Made by a program: the position numbers and the translations under genes. A stretch of DNA of 64,000 nucleotides from Telopea speciosissima (lineage: Eukaryota > Streptophyta > Magnoliopsida > Proteales > Proteaceae): positions 63,874,484-63,938,483 of the forward strand of contig NC_057919.1 of NCBI RefSeq assembly GCF_018873765.1. The letters are read 5' to 3'. Shown piece after piece: positions 45,691-56,900 of this stretch. Below the pieces are notes generated by a model that was not told the DNA's origin, ran no database searches, and saw only the letters and a list, made by a program, of their open reading frames with translations. Numbering within the stretch: the stretch's first letter is position 1; each line of letters opens with the position of its first letter.

Positions 45691-45974
45691 TTAAATATTA
45701 TATGCAAAAAGGCTCTCCGAACCGTTGGGGTAGGTACATTAACATTTTTGTATTTATTTCTCTCCTCTTCACATGAAATGAACTTACTGCCCTCTTATAC
45801 CAGATACCATTTTGACATTGGTATGCTCCCTCGTATGCCACTTGCTCAAAGAACTCTCTCCCATATTATATTAATTAACATTTGAAAATAAAACAAGTGG
45901 TAATTAAAAGAAGGAAAAAAGTTCTCTATGGGGAGTATATTGCCCATGCCCAAACACAGTGGGGGCGAAATGAT

Positions 45975-46800
45975 CGCCCCACCCCCTATGAAAGGCAGAA
46001 ATTCTGCCTCCCAAGATGCTTCCTCATGTTCTCATTGTTCCCCCCGCCCCACATGCAAGGGCCATACTCCCCCACAAAGAGCGATCCCCCTTAAAAGAAG
46101 GGAGATGGTTGTCTATGCATGCAACATACAGAAGTCCACCGATTAGATGCAGTGAGAACATTTCATGGGAGAAAGAGAGAGATGGAAACAAAGATGCTAG
46201 TGAGAATCTTCTCCCTTGAAAGAAAGTTACAATTTCTTACTTGATCATTTTAATTGTCCTGTCCCCTAGGAAAGGCGGAAATTCTGCCTCCCAAGATGCT
46301 TCCTTATGTTCTCATTGTTCCCCCCTCCATATGCAAGGGCCACACTCCCCCACAAAGAATGATCCCTCTTAAAAGAAGCGAGAGGGTTCTCTATGCATGC
46401 GGCATAGAGAAGTCCACCTACTAGATACAATGAGGACATTTCATGGGAGAAAAAGAAAGAAACAAAGATGCTTGTGAGAATCTTCTCCCTTGAAAGAAAG
46501 TTATAATTTCTTACTTGATCATTTTAATTGCCCCGCCCCCTATGAAAGGCAGAAATTCTGCCTCTCAAGATGCTTTCTCACGCTCTCATTTTTCCCCCTC
46601 CCCTCCACATGCAAGGGCCACACTCCCCCCACAAAGAACGATCCCCCTTAAAAGATGGGAGAGGGTTCTCTATGCATGCGGCATAGAGAAATCCACATAT
46701 TAGATGCTGTGAGGACATTTCATGGGAGAAAAAGCAAAAAAGAAACAAAGATGCTTGTGAGAATCTTCTCCTTTGAAAGAAAGTTACAATTTCTTACTTG
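45975..46800. repeat. tandem array of three units of about 277 bp
   Basis: GGCAGAAATTCTGCCTC (itself a near palindrome) recurs at about 45994, 46274 and 46548. Each unit continues through ATGCAAGGGCCA, CCCCACAAAG and TTACAATTTCTTACTTGATC-like sequence. Short frames in it exist only because of the repeat. Confidence 0.85.
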
Positions 46801-48990
46801 ATCATTTTGATGACAAGAAGTTGCACCCATTATTTAAAAAAAAAAAAAGAAGAAGAAGAGAACATGAACTGTTTATATTACTAATTGGGGTGGTGCAAAG
46901 CAGGCACAGACTACATGCCGTCCAAACTGGTCAATGTTCCTCAATGCGCATCCTTGTAGTGCAACGCTTGCTAGCTATTGGTTTATACTTTAATTTATAG
47001 GTGGTATTTAATGTAAACTATACAATACATATAACTATCCTTGACTTCCTCGAAGGTGAGATGTGTGACCAAGTGTACGTACCACAATACGAGATGTTTT
47101 GGAATCATTTTCAAACTCTTTTTTTTTTTTTTTTGCAAAGCGGGTGGTAAGGCTGTGTATGTTATGAATCTCTCTAAACCCCACAGTGGTGAGAACCTTG
47201 TGCATTAGATACCTCCTATTTGTTCTCTCTCTTATACCATATGTGGGTTTTATATAGATGATACCGCTTTCTACATAAGAGATTACTCCATAATACTGGC
47301 GCTATTGGGAACGAATCCGAATCAGCTACCCACATGGGGATGGATGGGGACAGATCTGACCCCTCCATGGGGTGTGGATCCCACACCCTAGAGGTGGGTC
47401 CCACACCCCCATGGAGAATTCAGATCTGTCCCCACCCATCCCCATGTGAGTAGCAGATCTAAACTCAGAACGAACCCTCTCCTAATAAATATTTGGAAGT
47501 CCAAGTACATGAGTATAGGTGGTCATTCACCTAGGCACATGTCTAGACCCTAATTACACCCATAAAACTAACCTAAACATGGTTGTATAAATCAAGTCTC
47601 AAATGCCAAATATTTGTTGGATTTCATTGGGTCTATGTGTATAAGATTCCCAATCAAGTCTCGTATTCGTTTTTTTTTTTTTTTTTTTTTTTTTAAATAC
47701 TATGGGTGAAGAGAATCTAGCCATTTGGGTGTCATTATTTTTTTAATTTTATTTTCCGTTAATTGCATTCTAATCTCCTTCACATTAATTCAAATCAAAC
47801 ATAAATGGTTTGTTTGAACAATTACTACAACATCATAAAGCTCCAAGATTGGTCAAACCCCATTGTAGCCCACTTTTTTTTTTTTTTTTTTTCTCTCCTC
47901 TGGAGGGGATGGGAATTATTGTTTCCCCAATTCTCAAATTTTATTATAATTATTGGGTAGACTCCATTTGGTTGCAAGGGGAAAATTAAAGAGAAGGAAG
48001 TGAAAATTTTAAAATCTTAAAAGGATTTTATTATTATTATTATTTTTTTGTAATCACTATTCAACATGATTGTATAAATTACTTAAATTTTTCACCATTT
48101 TCAGTAATGATACTTCGTAGATGAGATTTTTATTTTGCTTTTGAAATCTAATGAGGATTTTGGATGTAAAGCCAAAAATAAAGAAGTTAAAATTCACGAT
48201 AGAAATATATTCCCCATTTAACTTTACAAGGGAATTGAGAGCATAAATAAATATAAGAAAAGAGAACGCTTCCTGAGTGTGGAATAATTGTCTTATCCTC
48301 AAAAATTTCCATCTTTCCATGGGGGCACGGCGATAATTCCATGCGCATCCATGTAACGTTCTTTCTCCAATAAATATATTTAAAAAAGAAAATAGAGTGG
48401 TAAATGTGGAAGATAGATCCAGTTTGAAGGATTGATCATACATTTGGTAATTTGTCAATAATGAAACCCTGTTGTATTACATCTCATAAAAAAATATTAT
48501 ATTTATAAGGTTAGAGATTTTATACATAGCTGTGCAAGCACACACGGTCATGTCCCCTCTTACAAAAAATTGAAAAATCATAAACCCCCCACCCCTATTT
48601 AATGCCTCAAAACTCTCACCCTCGTGGCCCTGCATGAAAACTGTTTTATTAGAAACAGAAAAAAACAAAAACCCCCCATATAATAATTGATAATTTGAAC
48701 ACAAAACAAACAAAACCATGATAAGGACCATGGCGTGTAATGTAAATTGGAAATATAAGTAGAAAGGTGGATGAAAAATATATGTATAAGTAGAAAGCAA
48801 GATAATCACAGAATATTAGTGGATATCTATGACAACCATGTTTGAGGCGGCCAAGATCTGATATTTTCCAATTTTTATAGGCCATGTTCCTCTGTTCTCT
48901 TTGTCCATTTGCTGGCCCACTTCATTATTCTTGGTGAAAAAGGTCCTGGCCTTTTTTGGCACTTTCTGCCTTTATTTTAGAAGGCCAAAT
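46801..48990. other. intergenic stretch with one foldback element
   Basis: A foldback lies at about 47305-47478: ATGGGGATGGATGGGGACAG on the left pairs with CTGTCCCCACCCATCCCCAT on the right. Long T runs occur at 47670-47694 and 47873-47892. Nothing looks coding. Confidence 0.5.
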
Positions 48991-49012
48991 TTAAATGATG
49001 GGAAAAGGGCAA

Positions 49013-50002
49013 TAGCGGTGTCAATCGGTTGGGCTCGATCGGGTTCGGTCGGGTCTAGTCAGGCTTCACGGTGCTTAAACCCTGCACTGTGATCGCCCAT
49101 TTAAGTCTTCGAGTTGGGTCTGGTCGGGCTAGGTTGGGTTTTGGGCTACAATCGGGCTAATGTAATCGGCTATTAATTGGGATTTAACCAGGCTGTGGGC
49201 ATGTTTAACTCTAACCAAGCCTTAACCGGGCTCTAAACGATGTAGCCACAGATTCAATGAATATTAAAAAATAAAAACTTGTCACTTTACAAGAAACATC
49301 AAACTTGCAATTTGCACATGAAACCCAAACCTTCATGGGTACTTGTTTGGGATTAGAGACTTGTAACTCCAAGGGATGTGGGTGACTTGATGGTGGATTG
49401 AAGGAGGAGAATTCGAATTCGGATTTCCCATCTCTCACCCTCTCTATGAAGACTTTAAACTAAAGAAACTCAAACACCCCAAATGGGTATTGTAGAGTGT
49501 AACCATGAAAGTTTGAATTATTGAACAATGCTTATGGTTTATTGTTGATTTCTAATATTTTTTCTAAGTCAACTATAGTGGTAATACACCTGACAATCAT
49601 CAGAACCGCTTATTCCTGTGTTTGAGAGAGAGTGAGAGAGTTGGGGCAGCAAATTGGGCTTTGGATTTGAGAAGAGACTGAGGGGTGAGAACGTTGATGA
49701 AGCACAAGATTATGCCACATTTTATAATCTAGTAGTACATGTCAAGGAATTTTCCTAATAACCAATAAAAATATGCCACATAGAATAAAATTAACAAGTA
49801 GAGAAAGGGCTAAACAGTGTCTGAAAGGAACAGAAAAGGGTCGGGTTAGATCGGGCTAGGTCGGGCTACCATTCGGTCGGTCCAGTCGGGCACCCGACGG
49901 GCTAAAACCCCACACTGGGACCGCCCACTTACTAAACGTGTCGGGCTTAAGCCTGACATGTTAAATAAACGGGCAGGGCCGGGCCTGGAATTGACACCCC
50001 TA
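49013..50002. mobile_element. hAT-like non-autonomous element nested in a MITE
   Basis: The termini TAGCGGTGTCAAT and ATTGACACCCCTA and subterminal CGGGCT/GGTCGGGT clusters match the style of 36610-38620. Flanks GAAAAGGG and GAAAAGGC agree at seven of eight if the left edge is shifted by 3 bases. No transposase frame. Confidence 0.7.
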
Positions 50003-50036
50003 GAAAAGGCTAGGTATGTTAGCGGTAGACTATATA

Positions 50037-50300
50037 TAGGGATGTAAATGGATCGGATTCGGCTCGAATAGTGCTATATCCGCATCTGCATCCGATTAGC
50101 TTTTGGACGGATTCGGATAGTACTAAACGGATACGAACACAGATACGGATTTGATATTTTATCCATTTACATGTAAATATAGCTTTTCGGATACCTATAG
50201 CTTATCTGTATCCGCATTCGTTTAGCTTTCGGATGGATTTAGATAGTGCTAAACGGACACGGATACAAAAACAGGTTTTGACTATTCATTTACATCCCTA
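50037..50300. mobile_element. hAT-like MITE, 264 bp, perfect 8-bp TSD
   Basis: Ends TAGGGATGTAAATG and CATTTACATCCCTA, with ACTATATA flanking exactly at 50029-50036 and 50301-50308. The interior carries inverted and direct runs of CGGATTCGGATA-like motifs. Confidence 0.9.
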
Positions 50301-50452
50301 ACTATATACTAGCACCCTATATGTCTATCTCTCTCTTCCTCTTTTTGAGAGGTAAGAGAGTTATTTCAAAGGAGAAGAGAGAGATAAATACATAGGGTGC
50401 TTGCATATCGTATATCGCTAGCATACCCATCCTAGCCTCTCCCTTAAAATAT

Positions 50453-51571
50453 CAAATCTATTTTGATGTTGATTTTTATTTAAAGAGAGGGTTCCTAAGA
50501 GTAGTGGCGGAGTACATAATGATATTATTTACATGAGGTCCACAGAGTCAAGGTAGGAAAGAGTAAATAAAAAAAAAAATCATATGAGAGGATAATAATA
50601 CATTGGCATTGTGGGAAATATATTTTTTTTTATTTAAAATTGTGTTTGGTATGCATTTTCAGAAAAAAAAATTGGGTTTCAGAATTCTACGTTCTAGAGC
50701 CATAATCTCTTTCAAGAACTCATACCAAACACAACTTAAAACTAGGCAGCTAATAAAAATCTAAGTTCAACAAGACTTGATGCACCAACCAGTCAAACAA
50801 CAACTCAGTAAAATACAATTAGGTTTTCAGTTATGGTTCAATGATAAATACAACTTTTAATATTATATGATGAGAACTAAGCGACACATTTTTTTCGTAA
50901 ATTTATGATTTATGACACATAATTAAACATGTATTATTGGTGGAAGATAGTTGATGTTGTTTTGTGCATGGGAAGAACTGAAGAAATCACAAATCAGGGT
51001 TTCAAAAATTGGGATCAGATTAACCGGGTCATGCAACTCCCTTTTAAAAACTCGGGTTATTGGTGGAAGATAGTTGATGTTGGATGATAATGACCATTTG
51101 ATTTACATACTTAAATCATAGTTGGAAAATCAAGTTTTCTAACTCGACACGTGTTTCAAAAAAATCTGGTGACTATGCCTTATCAAACCTGGTCAAGACA
51201 AGTCACGCTTTTTTTTTTTTAAATTCAATAAATATGTATAAATTAGTAAAAAAAAAAAAAAATACAGAAAAAAAATATGGAAAAACCATAAAAAAATATT
51301 CAAGGAAACACACATCAGTGCATTTTTTAATTTATACCATTGAACAAGAGAAGAGAGTCGAGGAGTTGAGGGTTTCCAAAAATTTGACTTGACTCGGACG
51401 ATACACCCTAATCAAAACCTGGTTTTCCAATTATGACTTAAATACAATATAGGATTTTTTTTTTTTTTTTGGTAAATACAATATATGATGTTTCTAAGAA
51501 GTTGATGTGGCCCTCTATTGCCAACAAAGCTTTTGTATAGATTTTGTAAAATAAAATTGAAAAAATATTTA
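50453..51571. other. intergenic stretch with a small Tourist-like foldback
   Basis: At 50640-50740, TTGTGTTTGGTATG on the left pairs with CATACCAAACACAA on the right. The rest is AT-rich with A and T runs and no exon seen. Confidence 0.5.
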
Positions 51572-51742
51572 GGGATTGAGTTCTCTGTTCGCTGTGTAGC
51601 GTTCATTAACGTCCCTTCCCAATGTCTATCTCTCTTCTCCTACAATATGAGGTACATATGTCATTTCATAAGAAAGAGGAGAGAGATAGACACACGGGAG
51701 GTGCTAGCATACACTACATAGTCTGACATCGTTCTTTTTTCC
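51572..51742. mobile_element. Mutator-like hairpin MITE (51.6-kb copy)
   Basis: The arms TGTCTATCTCTCTTCTCC and AGGAGAGAGATAGACAC pair. The termini GGGATTGAGTTCTCTG and (reverse complement) GGAAAAAAGAACGATG are alike. Flanks AAATATTTA and AATTATTTA agree at eight of nine. Confidence 0.8.
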
Positions 51743-52470
51743 AATTATTTATTAACAAGAAAAGAAGAATGAGCATCCGCCAACCAAGTCATATTTGTCA
51801 TGTGATAGTTTAGTGGAATCCAGCTATTAATAATAGTTAAAATCCATGTTGTTTTCCATGTGGTGGCAAGTGTCATGACAAATTAAAAAGAGTATGAAGA
51901 AAAAAAAAAATTTGAACTAACTTTCCCTTCACCCTATAGAATCTCTTCTGATTGGGGATTTGACTCTTTGTTCTACGAAATCTTTGTCGAGATAGGAATT
52001 AATGAAGAAACTCACAATTCTAAAGAGTCAAATCACAACGTCAAATTACAATAGATTAAAATATTCTAATGCCCCAATGAAAACAATATTTGTCATAAAA
52101 TTATAGGATAAAGTTCCCTGAGCCGACGATGGAGGGTGCACTAACATTCTCTTTCACACACATACACACACAAAATGACTTATTTACCTCTATTTATGAA
52201 ACCATTTTACTACTCTTCATTGGTGCACTCCCTATGCTGCTTAGTGAAAAAATTCTCTCCTAAAACTATAAGCCTTCTTAATTTAGCATCTAAATACCTT
52301 AGATTTGAAAAGTAGAATAAAAAATAGATGTACAACGTATCATTAATTTTAAGTGGTTTATACAATCATTTTAGATAATGATTACAAAAGTTTTTTTTTT
52401 AAGTTTGAAAATTTCTCCCAAGGAAAAAAAAATTCTAAGAAAAAAAAAAATGCAATGAAGAGGGTGAGAG

Positions 52471-52890
52471 TAGGGATGTAAATGAATTGGATTCGGCTCG
52501 AATAATGCTATATCTGCATCCGTATTCGATTAGCTTTCGAACGGATTCGGATAGTACTAAACAGATACGGACATGGATACAGATCGGATATTTTATCCGT
52601 TTACATGTAAATATAACTTTTCGGATAGCTATAGTCTATCCGTATCCGCATTCGTTTAGCTTTCAGATGAATTCGGATAATGCTAAACTAATATGGACAC
52701 AAATACGGACCTTTATCCGTTGCAGTTATAGTAGTGTTGCTGTGCGCATGATGCGGCGTAGCAGTGGCCATGTATGCACAATGGGGCCCACCGTGCATCG
52801 CACGATGCGCATAACAGCGCCGCAGCTATAGCAGTAGATAAAAATTCCACAAATACATAAACGAATTTCGGCTATTCATTTACATCCCTA
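52471..52890. mobile_element. hAT-like MITE, second copy, carrying a nested insertion
   Basis: Same family as 50037-50300, with ends TAGGGATGTAAATG and CATTTACATCCCTA. Flanks GGTGAGAG (52463-52470) and AGTGAGAG (52891-52898) agree at seven of eight. It is longer than the first copy because of an insertion at about 52718-52840. Confidence 0.8.
52718..52840. mobile_element. GC-rich hairpin insertion nested in the hAT-like MITE
   Basis: GTTGCTGTGCGCATGATGCG on the left pairs imperfectly with CGCACGATGCGCATAACAGC on the right. It is absent from the sister MITE at 50.0 kb, so it is a separate later insertion of about 120 bp. Confidence 0.55.
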
Positions 52891-53313
52891 AGTGAGAGGG
52901 TTAGTAAAATCTAAAAAGGGTCAATTTAGAAAAAGTGAAATCAATGTGGTGATGGGCCCACTCTATGCACACCGTTACATCAAACCAAGTGTCCCAAAAT
53001 ACATGGAAACCACAGTTATGGTGTAGAAGACCAAAAAAAAGTGAAGGCATCCAGAAAACAAAGAAAACAAAAAAAAGGAAGTAACAATTAAGGTCTCCTA
53101 TTGGCTTTTTAAAGTTATTAAAAGGACTGGGGAGAGGGGGTTATTCAAGAGATCTCCGTTTCGGACTCTCTCACTGCTGATAAACAAAGCAAACGATCAC
53201 AAAAATCTAAAAATAGATTCTCACCGCTTTATTAGATTCTACACTATTTATGGAAATACCGGGCCTTTCTTTCTTTCCTTCTGAGTCGATCCATCTGCGT
53301 AAACAAATTTATT

Positions 53314-53420
53314 CCTCTCTCTCTCTCTCTCTTTTCTATAAAAACCTCTTTATTTCTTCTCATCAATCCGACTTTCACTTCCCCTTCCAGAGCAGAAAGT
53401 GACGACAACGTTTACTTCAG
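53314..53420 (+). promoter_or_regulatory. core promoter and first leader exon of the NHX gene
   Basis: A CT-rich patch (53314-53332) is followed by TATAAAA at 53337-53343. A GT donor after TTTACTTCAG at 53420 suggests a leader intron ending near 53787 (TTGCTGCAG). If so, the second leader exon includes a 6-codon upstream frame at 53824-53844 before the main ATG at 53964. Confidence 0.5.
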
Positions 53421-53963
53421 GTCTGTGATTCTGTTTTCTTCTTCCAACTACATCGCAGAATTCGTTTTATAAACGATTTCTAGCTCATTAGCTGTTCGGA
53501 ATCCTGTTCTGCTTCCCCAAAAAAAAAATAAAATAAAATAAAATAAAATTTCCCTGCTGGATTAGGGTGGGAATTCTCAGACAATTCGACCGTGTGCGCT
53601 TCAATCGTGTCGAAATCTGATGGTATGTGTACTTTGAAATCCTGAGATTTCTAAAACTTGTAGAATTTGATTGCAAGCAAATTACCTTGTCCTTTCGGGA
53701 GCTCGGTGCAAGGTCGAATTTTTTTTTTTTTATAAATTTGATTGTTCTGGTTAATAGTTAATACAGCTATTCGTTGTTTTGCTGCAGAGTAAGAATTTGA
53801 GTCCGAGGAGTAGCGTCTCTGAGATGGATAGTTCGGAAACATAGTATTCGTAATTTACTTGCAAGCTTAAGTTTTTGCCTCAGCCAGAGCTTTTAACTAC
53901 TACCTGTTGGATTTTTGTTTTCTGGGTCTTGTTTGGTTTGGTTTCTCAATCGAGGTGGCAGAC

Positions 53964-56900
53964 ATGGGTTTTCCCCTCAGCTCTCTTTTGATGAAGTTAG
54001 AGATGGTTTCCACATCTGATCATACCTCTGTGGTTTCAATGAATATTTTTGTTGCTCTCCTTTGTGCTTGTATCGTGCTTGGTCATCTACTGGAGGAGAA
54101 CCGATGGATGAATGAGTCGATTACTGCTCTAGTAATTGTGAGTTGCCACACCACTTCCTTCCCCCTCCCCCCCCCCCCCCCCCCTGAATGTAATAATTTC
54201 ACATGGTTTTGCTAAATCATGATTGGATTTCTGTATGTTCATGGCAGGGTCTTTGTACAGGAGTCACCATTCTACTATTTTCTGGGGGGAAAAGCTCTCA
54301 TATTTTAGTCTTCAGTGAAGATCTCTTTTTTATATATCTTCTTCCTCCAATTATATTTAACGCTGGGTAAATATAATTTTCTAGATTTGCTTTTTCATGT
54401 ATTTTATATGATATTCTTCTGTGTTTTATAACAGTTCTACTGCAATGTAATTTTATCGAATTTGCAATTCCATTCTATGTACTGTTGTCTCCTTTTTACT
54501 CATTGGTGCTCTACATTGTTAAAGACATTAAATTGAACTTGGATTGATGATGGCTTTATTCTTCTTTTAGTTTTCTGAAGTACTATTCAGCTTTCCATAT
54601 TTTGCGGAAATAGTGAAAATTTAATTGAGTTGATTACTTGAGTTGAGTGAAAATTTAAGATAATGAATTTAAATATATTTGCTAAATAATGTAGCCGACC
54701 CCATTTAGATGAGATTTTGCGGTGTTGTTGTTGAGGGATCCATGTAGCCGACCCCATTTAGTTGGGATAAGGCTTAGTTGTTGTTATTGCTGCTAAATAA
54801 TCTATTTTTTTTCAAATAAGTTTCACATACATATTGTTGATAATAAATTCCTTTAAATTAATTGTGAATACATATTGTCACATACTTGGTCAGATACAAA
54901 CTATTAAAATTTTGAAAGACCATTTCTGCCTCAATTAAATATAAGGGCAGAAAGAAATACTAGTGCTGTTAATCTCTGATCTAGGGATCACTAATTGTTG
55001 ACCTCTAATTGTATCAACCACTGGCTGTGATTGTTCCACCCTTAGTTTACACACCACTCCCCTCCCCCCCCCCCCCCTCCCCCCCTTTTTCTTGTGCTAC
55101 CTTTAAACTTTTGAAACATTAAAATGGATTCTTAGTAGTGAATTCCATTAAGTAGGGGACTCACCTGCAGGTGATGCCGTCATTTTCAATAGTTTTTGAT
55201 TAATAAACCTACTCTAATTCAAGTAGTTTGAGTTAGTTATGTTGTTCAATTATTACTGTTCCAGGTTCAGTGCTGAACTTGGTCAGCATAGAAACTGATG
55301 AGTTGATCCTGACTTGAATCAATCTGTTGTTAGTTGTATTAGTTGCTTGAAGTTTGTATCTTCTCACCACAATGTTTAGTTCCTACCGAAACCACACAAA
55401 AATTGGAGACAACTCAGCCAGTAATGTAGTACTGAATTTGAATGCTCAAATCAGTAGCCAATAACAAGATCTTTGTTCAAAGGAAGATTCAGGTTGTTGG
55501 TAATTTTAAATAACATAAAATCTGATAAGTGAAAGAGATAGAAAGTGAAGTTGAGTGGAGTAGGTAATTGGGGGGAATGATGGCTGAAAATTTCAGCGCA
55601 AGCGGATGGGTACAACCGAAGTTATGATCAACTCCTAGTTACAATCGGATTGGTATTTTGGTAATATCGGGTTATGAAGTTAGGGTTTAGAATGGGGAAC
55701 TAGGTCACTGGTTTCAGAAGGATTGTAACCTGTAATCAGCTAGCTAATATGGGTATGAAATCAGAATCGATTAAGGTTTATGGAAGGTCTAACAGTGTGT
55801 TAATGAAGGTAGGGGCAGAATAGGGATATTGGAAATATCTTCAAATCAGACCACAGAAATTGGGTCAAATTTGAATCAAGTTCCATTCTAGGGTTGATGA
55901 AGATATGGTGAAAATCTTAGGTCAATTGGGTGGCTGGTTTGCTTAATCCTGAAAAACACCTAGTATGTGATCTTCTAGAAAAAGTGGGGGGGGGGGGGGG
56001 TTAGGTTCTAGTTGTAGGTTTGAAGGTTTTACTTACTTGTTAATGGCAGTGACTTGAAAATAGAATCAGAATCAATAGAACCAGCAGTAGTAGAGCATGT
56101 AGAAGAGCAGCAAACGACCACCCAGGCTTCACACCAAAAGGTGTCAATCGGATTGACACCGATTCCTTCAAACCTTGATCAAACACAATATTTTTTTCAC
56201 GACGAAGACAAGTTGCAGGGACAGCAGCTCAGATTTTCTTTTCTATATTTCGTGGGCTATAGAATGAGCCCTCTATTGCTACAAAAGGAGTTAGAATCTG
56301 AGTAGGAAAAGTCCCCATCAATTCTAACTTAGACTAAGCCTTGAAGTCTTAACAAGCCTAAAAAACGAACTCAGAGCTGGAATTGGAATTCCCCCTAACC
56401 GAGCTTGGTCAATACATAGCTAAGAATTAAAATTAAGACAACTTAAACTGAACTGACATTGGACCAACATGGACCATGGTTCAATTGAATTTAAAACATA
56501 ACCAAAGACATGAAATATATGGGAAATAGTAAATCAGCAACAAGTTAGGCCACAACTTGGCCTCACTTGTTCTTCTTCCTACGGGTGTAGGTTTTCAGAT
56601 CTGCATCAGCCAGTTGGCCAACCTGTTTGAACTTATAATATAGTAATAATGAATCTTTTTCCCATGTAGTTGAGGTAAGGCTGCGTACATTATGACCCTC
56701 CCAGACCCTGCAGTGGCGGGAGCCTCGTGCACTGGGTACGCCCTTTCCCGTGTAGTTGAGGCTGTTGAGCAATGCCTGGGTGTTTGAGCATCCTAAAGTG
56801 AGAGGTTGACCAGGTGATAGCTTGGTGCTGACCAGGCAACCAGAATCCCCAAATACTCAATTGGATTTCGATATGTCATATTTAGGTGATAAAATCAAGT

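Larger units (their letters stand above)
49000..50443. mobile_element. Mutator-like MITE split by two hAT-like insertions
   Basis: Left end GGGAAAAGG at 49000 and right end AGCCTCTCCC at 50443 belong to the same family as the 16.7-kb MITE. The inner arms ATCTCTCTCTTCCTC and GAGAAGAGAGAGAT lie at 50320-50390. Flanks TTAAATGAT (48991-48999) and TTAAAATAT (50444-50452) agree at seven of nine. It is interrupted by 49013-50002 and 50037-50300; without these it would be about 180 bp. Confidence 0.65.

Noticed and set aside
45928..46703. Proline-rich plus-strand frames
   Set aside because: Each is a product of the 277-bp tandem units and repeats with them.
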